Assembly: GCA_963969345.1 (NCBI GenBank)
Contig: OZ017768.1
Coordinates: 11,386,193 to 11,450,192, forward strand
DNA from: Turbatrix aceti
Taxonomy: Eukaryota; Nematoda; Chromadorea; Rhabditida; Panagrolaimidae
Direction: 5' to 3'
DNA length: 64,000 bases
Both the position numbers and the translations under genes were made by a program. The first letter of the stretch is position 1. Each line of letters opens with the position of its first letter. Shown here piece by piece: positions 11,649 to 22,577 of this stretch. The notes beneath the pieces are model-generated. The model saw nothing but the letters and a program-made list of their open reading frames with translations, had not been told where the DNA came from and did not search any database.

Positions 11649-12889
11649 TCAGAAATTTGCAGTTATATCGTAGCGCTCGATGATACGGTTTTGATTGATG
11701 TAAATGTCTCTGACCAGCTGAAAAAAAAACAAAAAAATTTAAAACTGAAAAAAAGCCACACGAACCATTTCAAACTGTTGCCGAACTATAGGAGTTGAAA
11801 AATAAAAAAAATTCGCAGGATCAAAGACGATAACCTTGGCTGTGGACTTTCGAAAGAACTCGAAAAGTTGGTCCTGTGAGACGTCAAAGTGCACAGGCAC
11901 GACGACCTCGTCGTTACGATCAGTCACGAGTTGTAGGCAGAAGGTCTTGCAGTGGAGTATCTTGGGATGCATAAGCAGGTCCGCCGTAATGTGCCGAGGC
12001 AGGGCGTGCTCGAGGAACTCAAAGACATACACATCCGTGTCCAAAAAGTCAGTCAAAAAACTTTGAAACTCAGCAGGTGAAACACCCCTCAGGCTGATGT
12101 TGTGGAAGACAGCCTTGGGTGTGGAAAGCTTTCCGCAGTACTTTTGAAACATGTACGAATGACTTTGGCGGAGTGGAAAGTGGTAAAACAAAACCTGACG
12201 TACTTCTACGACATCCAGAAGCTCAGCCAACTTTTCATACCAGGACATCGGAGGCGTACAGAGTTTGTAACGATACGAGTTGGTCTTGCGACGAGGATAG
12301 ACCGTAACCAGCTGCTTGGTTAAAAAATCCTTTCCAAAGCCTTGTCCTATCTGGTTGTGATGGAAGAAGGGCATGTTGAAAGTACACGACATCCTGTGGC
12401 TGTAACGATTGATTTTGGAGACTCTTTTTCGATGTCGCGGAGTGAAGCTTCCGTATTTGGTAATAAGCGGATAGTCGTCATCGTTGTCAACCCTATACGG
12501 CGTCGGATGGCACGGCAGTGACGGCTGATCGTTGTGATAGACGTAGTCAGGATCGACCTTGATTTTATCGCAGTACTGCGCCCTGAAAAATTCATAAAAT
12601 AATCAAAAAACCCACAGAAAAAAACCAACCCAATAAAGTACTTTTGCCCGGCAAAGATAAGTGCCTTGGTACTCGATAGATCCATGAACACCGCCCGGTA
12701 CTCGCCGTTTGACGTGATAAAGAGTGAGACAGGTCGCTTGGGTAGCTCACGTTTTACGAGATTATACGCGTGATTCCAGGACGAACAAACCTGACGACAG
12801 CTATGAACGTCATCTTGTGAAAGGTTGCTGAAGATACGGGTTACGGCATCGAGGGGAAGGTATACGTCACCTTCGTGGACAGAAGACAT
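11649..12889 (-). CDS. F-box domain protein
   Basis: F-box proteins are substrate adaptors of SCF ubiquitin ligases, a hugely expanded group in nematodes. Exons 12889-12630, 12582-11766 and 11717-11649 join in frame to about 381 residues. An N-terminal F-box is visible at residues ~8-45 (LPLDAVTRIFSNLSQDDV ... CRQVCSSWN). The rest (GEYRAVFMDLSS; SLRGVSPAEFQSFLTDFLD; LMHPKILHCKTFCL) resembles the loosely conserved C-terminal halves of nematode F-box proteins, likely a substrate-binding region with no recognisable repeat. Introns are 47-48 bp, with donors GTTGG and GTTCG that are weak by general consensus. The ATG at 12889 is used because the frame upstream of it has no ATG, only a TTG-started hydrophobic stretch. 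The substrate is unknown. Confidence 0.78.
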
Positions 12890-14667
12890 AACCGAAGCAC
12901 ACGAGAATAGAAAAAGAATCGACAAGATTACGGCCAGAAAAAAAACACGCAACTGAGTTTTGGCAAAGTGTGCCTGCCGCCAAAATCTGAATGTTTATTT
13001 TTTTGTTGCATTTTATCAAACTTGCAAGCCCAGCTTTCTGGATTAGAGTTCACCTCCCCCCGTTTACATAACGGTTGAATTGGTCAGTCTTTAAACGAAA
13101 ACTTTTATTCGTTGTGGGAAAACTTGATTATTTGGTTGTTTTCGCTTAAAGACCTTCCTCAAGTGCATATCCGATGAATTAAAAGTTCGCCCAATTGTTG
13201 TAGAGCATGTTTTGATATAATTTTTTTTTACATTTTTTTGAATATTTGTGAAGGGGGCATAGAGGGGTTGGGGGGCAGGGGCCGGAGCCGAAAAGTCAGG
13301 GGCCGGGACCCAGACTTTTAGGCCCCCTGACATGCTTGAACCCTAGTGGTCACTAGACAACTTTACAGCTCTCCTCTCCTGATCCACGGCACAGACCTTC
13401 GTTTACTTTTTGAATTGGTGAACTGTGCACCTGTCATTGTGCTTTTCTCATATAGTTAGTTGTCCAGGTTTCCAATCCGGATCGAACTCTTCTATATTAT
13501 GAAATCAATCTGTTAAAAATAAACATCCAATTGCTTGACATAAACAGTCGTTCCTATTTGGTTTACATCGATCATAAACCAAACCGTCGACTAATCACTG
13601 CCCTTATTTCGTTTCATTCTGCTGACATGACAAAATCAATGCATGCATCGTTATTTTTACAGCCAATCAATGCATAACATGCTTACTTGTCTCTTTCTCC
13701 GTTACAATCGATAGCATGCATTACTCATCACGCACCAAACAAAATAAAAAAGCCACACCTTTTAAAAACGGTTGTATTCCTTTTCTGGTCGGTTCTCTGA
13801 AATTTCCCCTTCTCCTTGGCAATCAAACTCGATTAGGTTAATTTTGCGCATAAGAAGAAGGCAGGAAGAACAAATGGTTGTTGTCGTCCCCCTCCCTGTA
13901 GCCCCATCGCGGTCGTCGCCGTCGTCGTTGTCGACAGCCAACAACCACCACCAGCGCGCGGCCGCCCGCCACCCATCGTGTCGTGAAACGCAGTTGTACA
14001 CACATGTGTGCATTTGTGCCGGGCTAAAATGAGCGCGCATAAAACGGACGCACGCGTTGTCCCAGGCAATGTCATCCACTCTCTTTTCGCTATTTTTCCC
14101 CGTTTGTCAGTCCGTGTATCCTCATAATGCCCCCTCCCTTTTGCCCTGTGCGTTATTGTACATCTGTCATACGACACACCAATTGTTGTGTGTATAGTTT
14201 ATCGATTGAAGGTCGTACTCTGCAGTGCTGTGTTGTGGCTGCTGCAAAAGTAAGCGCAGTGGCGTTTCGTGCTGGCCTTCATCTCCGTCGTCTCTCTTCA
14301 CTACTTTTTCGTCTTGCGCACAGCACGAGGACATTCTTTTACCAAATTTGTTGAAATTACGCATTGTTATTGTTGTGCTATTTCGTCGTGTTTTTGAATC
14401 AATTGTTTTTTAACAGTTATTGATTAATTTTTTTAGCAACACCGGAAGAACCAGGAAAGATTGCCGTAAGGCTTGGTGGCTTTTCTCTTGACTTTTTAAG
14501 AGAATTCACTGCCAGCGTGGAGGACTGACACTCGTTGTATCTTACACGTGCTTTGCCTACCCGCCTTCTCCCCTCGTTACTAAAGTCTTTCTTCTTTCCT
14601 CCTCCCGACGGTGGTGGTCGACGGTTTTTCCTTTTTGGAATAGATCTCACGCGGAAGGTCGCAAGTT
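12890..14667. other. Intergenic region between F-box gene and argonaute
   Basis: About 1.8 kb between divergent genes. It contains a GC-rich repeat end (13252-13338) and, from about 13750 to 14660, a more GC- and CpG-rich stretch that probably includes the argonaute promoter and 5' UTR. No RNA gene was recognised. Confidence 0.5.
13252..13338. repeat. Solo end of GC-rich TIR element (same family as 27961-28303)
   Basis: The segment ends in GGCCCCCTGACATGCTTG, matching the right end of the intact element at 27961-28303 (GGCCCCCTGACATGCCTG) at all but one base, and shares the GGGGCCGG-rich subterminal block. The other end is not seen, so this is probably a truncated copy. Confidence 0.65.
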
Positions 14668-17600
14668 ATGGCTGCTCAAATTGATCAAAATGCCCAAATG
14701 ATGAATCTTTTTGGTATGCATGCTCAAAAAACCACCATTACGAATCATTTTTCCCTTCAGATTCCCTCTCACTCTCCGACAACGGTCAGTCGGGCATGCC
14801 CTACGTCCTCGGAGGTCTCACGCCTCAATACAACCCGCCTACCTTTCAACCGGATGCCTTCGGCGGCAGTGGCATCCTTGCGCAACCGTCGTCTGCCATA
14901 ACCGCTTCTGGTGGCGGTAGTACCGGTGGTGGTGGAGGAGGATCGTACGAGCGGCCTCCGCCCAGCCTGGCTCCCGGTGCTCCCATCAGCGGTGGCTCGG
15001 GTTCCGTCGGTTCGGTTGGATCCGGTGGCGGCGGTGAAGAAGGCTCTGCACCTGGTCCGCCCGCTGTACAATTCAACTGTCCTCGTCGGCCAAACCATGG
15101 TGTCGAGGGACGGGCTATTGTTTTGCGGGCTAATCACTTCAAGGTTGGCATCCAACAAATGACCATTCAATACTACGTCATTGAAATTCAACCTGATAAG
15201 TGTCCCAGAAAAGTCAATCGGTTAGTTTTTGGTGCATAAGGCATTTTTAAACATAACGAACATTATCTATTAGTTTTCGAAACTGTTTTTACTGTAATTC
15301 TAGCAAAGGCCAGAATTACAGTAATCGCATAATGGTTCTTAAAAATAATGTATTTTTTTCATTGCTAAAAATAGACACGAGCGGTGCTAGTTACGTCTTT
15401 TTACCTCTCTGACAAGAATGAACGGTCTTCGTTTCTAGTGACATCATCAACACGATGGTAGAAAGCTACCCGACTTACTTCACCGGCGTTCGGCCTGTAT
15501 ATGACGGCAAAAAAAGCATGTACACTCGCGTTCAACTTGCATTACCTCAACGCACCAGCGCTGAACTTGATGTCGTCATGCCGGGTGATTCTTCCGTCGA
15601 CCGACGCTTCAAGGTCTCCATCAAATGGCATAGCGCGGTATCTCTTGCCCGACTCGAAGAAGCCATGCAGGGACGCATCCGAAATGTCCCACTCGACGCC
15701 GTTCAAGCGATGGACGTCATCCTGCGTCACCTGCCTTCGATGCGCTACACTCCTGTCGGCAGATCATTCTTCTCGTCACCGCAGAGCTCGCTCACCGGCT
15801 CACCTGCTCTCACCGGTCCCGGTGGTGCCAGTGGGGGATCGTACCATGCTGACAGCAAACTAGGTGGTGGTCGGGAAGTATGGTTTGGATTCCATCAGTC
15901 TGTACGCCCGAGTCAGTGGAAGATGATGCTCAACATTGATGTCTCAGCTACGGCATTCTACCGTAAGATGCCGGTGATCGACTTCATCGCCGAGGTACTC
16001 GAACTGCCCGTCCAGGCGCTGTCAGACCGCCGAACCCTCAGCGATGCCCAACGTGTCAAGTTTACCAAGGAAATTCGTGGTCTGAAAATTGAGATCACCC
16101 ACTGCGGCCAGATGCGTCGAAAGTACCGCGTCTGCAACGTCACCCGTCGCCCGGCCTCTGCACAGACGTTCCCGATGCAGACGGAAAACGGACAACAAGT
16201 TGAGACAACGGTCGGGCGGTACTTCCAGGAGAAGTACAACATCATCCTCAAGTACCCCCACCTGCCGTGCCTCCAGGTAGGCCAAGAGCAAAAGCACACC
16301 TACCTCCCACTCGAAGTCTGCGAGATTGTATCCGGTCAACGCTGCATCAAGAAGCTCACTGATACCCAGACGTCAACCATGATCAAGGCTACCGCCAGAT
16401 CCGCACCTGAACGCGAGCGCGAAATCTCATCCCTCGTGCGTCGCGCCGAATTCACTACCGATCCGTATGCGCAGGAATTCGGCGTGACCATACAGCCCAC
16501 CATGACCGAGGTCAAGGGACGCGTCCTCAATGCGCCAAAGCTGCTGTATGGTGGTAGAACTAAGATGACAGCCCTGCCCAACCAGGGAGTCTGGGATATG
16601 CGGGGTAAGCAATTCCATACCGGTATCGAAGTCCAGATTTGGGCAATTGCGTGCTTTGCGACGCAGCAACACGTCAAGGAAAATGACCTCCGAACCTTCA
16701 CCACCCAGCTGCAACGCATTTCATCCGATGCAGGTATGCCGATTCGGGGACAGCCGTGCTTCTGCAAGTATGCCATTGGCGTTGACCAGGTGGAACCGAT
16801 GTTCAAGTACCTCAAGCAGACGTATGCCGGGCTGCAACTCGTCTGTGTTGTTCTGCCCGGAAAAACTCCGGTTTACGGTAAGTTTTTGAGGAATTAGAAG
16901 TATTTGGGGGATCTTACCAAAAATTCGAATGCGCTTATATTTTGCTCGAAAATTTCAAATTGTTGGTTTTTTACCACATACAATTTTTTTTTATGAAAAC
17001 ATCGTTTGTTAGCAAAATTACCTTTTTTGTTTACACTTCTTTCTGTGTTTTAGCCGAAGTCAAACGTGTCGGTGACACCGTGCTAGGTATCGCCACACAA
17101 TGCGTCCAGGCGAAAAACGTCATCAAGACCACTCCGCAGACCCTCTCCAATCTCTGCCTCAAGATGAACGTCAAACTTGGCGGTGTCAACTCCATCCTTT
17201 TGCCTGCCGTCCGTCCACGCATCTTCAGCGAGCCTGTCATCTTCCTCGGCGCTGACATCACCCATCCTCCGGCCGGTGACTCTCGAAAGCCATCCATCGC
17301 TGCTGTCGTTGGCTCCATGGATGCCCATCCCTCTCGGTACGCTGCCACCGTCCGTGTTCAACAGCATCGTCACGAGATTATCTCCGAACTTACGTACATG
17401 GTCCGTGAACTGCTTATCCAGTTCTACCGTAACACCCGCTTCAAGCCTACCCGGATCATTCTCTACCGCGACGGTGTATCAGAAGGGCAGTTCCTCAACG
17501 TGTTACAGAGTGAACTGAGATCGATTCGTGAAGCATGCATGATGCTGGAACGCGGCTACCAGCCTGGCATCACGTTCATTGCCGTCCAGAAGAGGCATCA

Positions 17601-18176
17601 TACGAGACTCTTCGCAGTCGACAAGAAAGACCAGGTCGGCAAGGCGTTCAACATTCCACCAGGCACGACCGTCGACGTTGGCATCACTCATCCGACTGAG
17701 TTTGACTTTTACCTCTGCTCTCATGCTGGTATTCAAGTGAGTTTTTCCTTCTCCGGGTTTCAAAATCTAAATTATGGCCATTATGCAACTTTTATTTTTT
17801 ATTTTTATACGAAATTTTTGTTTTTAAATTCAAATTTTTGATTTTTTTTTACGATAATTTTTTTCAGGGCACTTCCCGCCCGTCTCACTACCACGTTCTC
17901 TGGGATGACAACAACCTCTCTGCCGATGAACTACAACAACTCACGTATCAAATGTGTCATACGTACGTCCGATGCACGCGCTCCGTCTCCATCCCAGCCC
18001 CGGCTTACTACGCACACCTCGTTGCGTTCCGCGCCCGTTACCACCTCGTCGACCGCGAACACGACAGCGGTGAAGGCAGCCAGCCTTCCGGAACGAGCGA
18101 AGACACGACCCTCTCCAACATGGCACGTGCCGTTCAGGTACATCCCGATGCGAACAGCGTGATGTACTTTGCTTAA
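14668..18176 (+). CDS. alg-like argonaute: Argonaute protein, AGO/ALG-1 type, slicer residues intact
   Basis: AGO-clade argonautes bind microRNAs and silence target mRNAs in the cytoplasm. Exons 14668-14713, 14761-15220, 15439-16877, 17054-17736 and 17868-18176 join in frame to about 978 residues. A Gly/Ser/Pro-rich leader of roughly 110 residues precedes the N domain ([20 protein letters not shown]). PAZ and MID follow (e.g. [20 protein letters not shown]). The PIWI domain keeps the catalytic tetrad: Asp ~716 (FLGADITHP), Glu ~756 ([10 protein letters not shown]), Asp ~788 ([10 protein letters not shown]) and His ~883 ([10 protein letters not shown]). It ends in VMYFA, the normal AGO C-terminus. 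Close to vertebrate AGO1-4 and C. elegans ALG-1/2; which paralogue cannot be told. First exon codes only 15 residues. Confidence 0.97.
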
Positions 18177-19773
18177 CTTGTCTCTTCTCACGGAGCGGTC
18201 TTTCACCTACATAACTTCTATTATACTCTTGCACACAAACAACTACACTCTCACCGTTTTTTGTATTATTATTCATTCTCCTATTCGGGTGAGGCTCGTT
18301 ATTGCGTTCAAAAAAATTTTAATCCAACAGGCGGCATTCCGTATCTCAGATGTCGTCATGTTCGAACTAACTTTTTTCATCAAACTCCTTGGAGGGCAAA
18401 AAGAGGAAAATTTTTTGCTCTTACAATTTTTTTGACGCCGAGTCACATCTAACGGAGAACCAAGTTCACGTACTCAATTTCTTTCCGACTGAACCGAATC
18501 GACCCATACGATATTCGCATTCGCCGTGCTTTTTTTGTTTTTTATTGTAATTGTTTTTTCCCTAATAATGTATCATTGTTTGTACGACCAATCTACCAGC
18601 TTAACTCAACGACCTGCATTCATTTATTCATTCGTTCAGTCTTCCATCCACTCGATTATCAACATGATCTTACGATGATTTTTTTATTAAAAAAAGTTTT
18701 GACATTTTTTACTTTGCAACGGGGGTAAACTGGGCGAATTGAATGATCAATTTTTTTGGGTGCTAGGCGTTCTTAATCACAGTCGACACCCCTTCGTTCC
18801 TTTCAACCCGGCAAAAAAGCATTTTTGTTAAAACACAACTTTTTCCGTAGTGTCGCGTCTAAGACTGCGCGATCTCCTTGGCTTCATCTTTTTCATTTTT
18901 TATCGTTTGCCCATCAATTACAAAAGTTATTGAAAAGTCTTTCTCTCTTGGGCATGTAAAATACTGCTCACTTTTTTTTTATTTTTTTTGAACCAGTTGT
19001 CCATCTCTAGGGTCAATCAAAATCCATCAACATGAGAATCTCTTTTGTCTGTAAGAAAAAAACAACAACAACTACTCTATACCTGCCTGATAATGCCCAT
19101 ATTATTACACAAAAATAATTTCCACAATAATACGCACACATGCACTATGTTACAGTATACCAAGCTTTTTTGCCTCGCTTCAGCATTTTTTCTTTACATT
19201 CTATTTTCTTCGAGAAAAATCCCATTGGTCTTTAGGATATATCCAACTATCATTACACGAGCGTGGCAACGCCATTATTTGTAATAAATACACTTCTTCT
19301 GGTACACTTTTTCCCTTAGTTTTTTGTTTCTCATCATTTCCTTTTTTGTTTGATTGAAAGACACATGCGATACGATAAAGAAATGTAGTCATGTTGAGGC
19401 CGGAGCAGGAAACGAAAGACAGGTAAAAAAATTAAAATTTTAAAATTGTTAAACGGGAAGCAATGAAACAACTAACGAAAAAACCGGGTTTTTATAGATC
19501 GCGCGCGGCAAACACAAACAAATGCGTTAGCAATGTGTCTGTAACAGAACAGTTCTGTTTGTTTTGATTTTTTTGTTGCCAGGTAATTTTTTTTATAGGG
19601 GATAATCTCCCATATAAAAAAAATTCTCTCCCGGGTTGCAATCTCCCGAAAAATTTTGCCACCCTGGGACAATCTGAGAACTGGGTTTTCTTCAATCCAT
19701 TTTTAGGTTGTGCAACGGTAATATGTTTGTTCTCCCGCTCAATTTATTTCATTTAAAAATATTAAAAATTTTT
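18177..19773. other. Convergent intergenic region after argonaute
   Basis: About 1.6 kb of T-rich DNA between the 3' ends of argonaute and the tyrosine phosphatase. It presumably includes a long argonaute 3' UTR. A repeat end lies at 19597-19669. Several poly-T runs on the plus strand; no ORF of note. Confidence 0.5.
19597..19669 (-). repeat. Partial copy of the 29635-30058 TIR repeat
   Basis: Read on the minus strand it starts CAGGGTGGCAAAATTTTTC and continues with GGGAGATTGCAACCCGGGAG. This parallels the terminus of the repeat at 29635-30058 (CAGTGTGGCGAAATTTC, GGGAGAGATTACAACC). Only one end is clear. Confidence 0.5.
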
Positions 19774-21093
19774 CTATAAAATCGCTTGGGAAGAACCCAA
19801 ATTTGCAGACTTGGGTGTCGTATCCTTTGATGCGGGAGTCGGCATTGCGATGGGGGGAGTCACCGCTTTTGCTGGTGTCTCCGGTTTTGAAAAGCCATGG
19901 ATGGGCACGAGTGGAGCGTATTGTACTTCTTTTTCGGCCGGGCGCGTGCGAGCTTCAATGATGGCATCGTAGTCAGAGGTGAACTTCCCCTGCGCGGCCT
20001 TAAGATCCGGAGTGTTGTAATCCTTGATGGCGCGGGAGAAGAAAGTCAAGGACTTGCAGATGAACAACAACTGCAAATCGGTCTGAACCAGGTGGGATCG
20101 CTGTGATCGGAGTTCTCGGATTATTGACGTGATGCAGAGTTTTTCGCAAGCAAGAAGCTTCTGGAGACAGACTTCTAAGCAGACAACCGTTCCCGTTCGG
20201 CCTATGCCTGCAGAGCAGTGCACCACGGTTACGCAGTTGCGGGCTTCTTTCAAGATTCTAAAGGCCGTTTGCGTAGACTGAGGCACACCGCGATCAGGCC
20301 AGTTTCTCCAGTGATGATGGCGGACTATCCGAACATCCTGTCCTTTCGTCACGCGAAGCACCGAAACTTGAACAGTTTGGTGATTCTCGATTTTAAGATT
20401 TTCAATTCCGATTCCTGACATGTGAATTTTGTCCCCTGCGTTCGGGGGCCAGTACTGCTGGCACTTGTCCTTTCCCTGTTCAACGGTCTCACAGAGCATG
20501 ACGATCACGCCAACGTTCTCTTGCAGCACCATGCGCCAGAAATCTGCGACAGTATTCCCCATCGGACCCTGCGTGCAGATGAACTTGTTCTTGAGCGCGG
20601 GATGCGTTATGAAGTTTGCGTGAATGTAATTGTTTTCGCCGCCTTTAAGAATGACCCGTGATACGTCCGCGCATACGACGTCTGAATGAATACAATTTTA
20701 TGTTCATAAAAAAGTTTGGCACCGACCTTTATATCTGTTTTTGTCCATGTTTTGGTCAAATGCTTCACGCGTTAGATCCGGAGGGACGTATGCCTTGAGA
20801 TGGTCTTCGTACTGCTTGAGGTATCCCGCAGTGCCAACGTTGAACATCTCAGCGAGAAAAGCCGCATAGTGCTTCTGCTGCTTCTCAGTAGATGGTTTAT
20901 CCCTGGTGGAATTCTCCTGTTGTCGCTCAAGAGCAGGCATCGATGCTATTCCATGCAATGGTACGGCTGCATCGGCTGTCATGGCCTTCTTGGATTCACG
21001 TTTTCGGCATCTTGAATTCCTGCTTATTCCGTGCCGTGCCATTACGCGCTCTGACCGGCCAAAGGTTTTCCGTTTCTTTGAAGCGCTTTGCAT
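19774..21093 (-). CDS. Non-receptor protein tyrosine phosphatase, nematode type
   Basis: Classical PTPs remove phosphate from phosphotyrosine. Two exons, 21093-20727 and 20681-19774, join in frame to about 424 residues. The N-terminal ~90 residues are basic and low in motif content. The PTP fold follows: NRYKDVVCADVSRV, then NNYIHANFI, the WPD loop NWPDRGVPQ (general acid Asp) and the signature VVHCSAGIGRTG with the nucleophilic Cys, then a Q-loop-like stretch VQTDLQLLF. A Pro/Thr-rich tail of ~75 residues ends the protein. No signal peptide or membrane segment is seen, so it should be cytosolic. The KIHMSGIGIENLKIE segment is typical of the large nematode-specific PTP set, many of which are germline-expressed; that expression is inference. 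The catalytic set looks intact. Confidence 0.88.
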
Positions 21094-21688
21094 CGTTGCA
21101 GTACACAGAGAACGTTTCCGTGGATGCGATTAAAAGCTGTGAAATCGAAAACGGGGAATTGCGTCTGCGTTAAAATCATGTAGGCAAATTATTTGTGGGA
21201 GCGTTCTCTTCATCAACGATTGCTTCGGATCCAAAAATGTTTTTTTTGTCAATATAGATAAAAATATGTATGCAAGTTTTGCGTTTTATATTAAAAAAAT
21301 ATTTTTCAATTTGAGCAAAAATAGTTCGTTTTAATCGTTCAAACTTTTTTTTAATTAGCCTTACGATTTCCATTTTTTTTGCCAAATTTTACAACGACGT
21401 GTTTTTGTAAAACAGCCACAGCGTGGTCCTTCGGGCACCATTTTACAACAAAAATTTTAAACTTTAATGAATTTACAGTGAATATTTTGATGTCAATTTC
21501 AAATTAAAAAAATGTTTTGCCAAGTTGTAAAAAAAATTGTAATAATGCTAATCAGAAATGTCAAAACAGTCGAATTTCCCTTTGTGTTTCTGTCACACCG
21601 CCATCATGATCAGCTAATCGACATGTATGGGCCGTGAAAACAAACTGCCGGAGAGGCTATTAACAAGAAAATTAAGGAGAGCCGGGAC
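21094..21688. other. Intergenic region upstream of PTP gene
   Basis: AT-rich, about 600 bp to the first MITE copy. It should hold the phosphatase promoter. Nothing else can be supported. Confidence 0.45.
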
Positions 21689-21993
21689 CAGTGTTCCGCT
21701 CTGGCCAAAATCGACTCTCGACTCTGACTCAGAGTCGAGAGTCGAAAGAGTCGACTCTTTCGACTCCGACTCCCAAAATCGACTCTTTGACTCCGAGTTA
21801 AAATAGGTTCACAGAAAATGCATCAATAAACGCCTAAAACTGCGTGCTTTCATCTTTAACGAGTTTTTATTTTACAAAATCAAAAATTTGGCATCAAAAA
21901 TGGCTATAAAAGTGTATTTTTTTCTAAAAAAATTTTATCAAAGAGTCGACTCCAAAGAGTCAAAAGGTCATTTTGTAAAAATCGACTCTCGAC
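21689..21993 (-). mobile_element. hAT-like MITE, copy A (probably 3'-truncated)
   Basis: It starts CAGTGTTCCGCTCTGGCC and is filled with GAGTCGA/GACTC repeats, then an AT-rich core with GGCATCAAAAATGGCTATAAAAGTG. That core is the reverse complement of the core of copy B, so the two copies face each other. The far end stops near a TCGACTCTCGAC block without a CACTG terminus. Confidence 0.7.
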
Positions 21994-22132
21994 ATGTCAA
22001 AATCATGTTTGTCGAGCAGGTATTTTGTTGGGGCATAATTTTTTTTTAGGTTTTTTATGTGGCAGTTCAGTAACCAAGAAAAGAAAATATGGGAACCTTC
22101 GGCCCCTTCGTTCAAAGACGATTTGTCAGAAA

Positions 22133-22394
22133 CAGTGTTCCGCTGACTCCGACTCAGAGTCGACTCCTCTGACTCTAATGTGAGAGTCAGAGTCAGAGTC
22201 AACAGTCTATTTTTACAAAATGACTTTTTGACTCTTTGGAGTCGACTCTTTGATGAAATTTTTTTGGAAAAAATGCACTTTTATAGCCATTTTTGGTGCC
22301 AAATTTTTGATTTTGTAAAATAAAAAGTCGTTACAGATGCGGAGTCGACTCTGAGTCAGAGTCGAGAGTCGATTTTGGCCAGAGCGCAACACTG
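22133..22394 (+). mobile_element. hAT-like MITE, copy B, complete with 8-bp target duplication
   Basis: A 262-bp non-autonomous element. It begins CAGTGTTCCGCTGACTC and ends GAGCGCAACACTG. The direct repeat GTCAGAAA flanks it exactly (22125-22132 and 22395-22402). CAGTG termini and an 8-bp target duplication are the marks of hAT transposition. There is no coding capacity. Subterminal GAGTC-rich repeats could be transposase binding sites (inference). Confidence 0.85.
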
Positions 22395-22577
22395 GTCAGA
22401 AATGCATGTTTACATCTTTGTTTTGTCAAAATGCCTATTTCTCATGTTTTATTGTTTTGGTTTTGTTTTTTTGTCTCTACAAACCAACCAACAAAGCAAC
22501 GCATTCGCACTATCTCTTCAGGGGGAGGATTTCACCGTCATTGCAATTTATCACAAAATAAATAGTTGGAAACAAAT

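Noticed and set aside
12890..12952. N-terminal extension of the F-box protein resembling a signal peptide
   Set aside because: It relies on a TTG start; a signal peptide before an F-box makes no biological sense, and an ATG follows at 12889.
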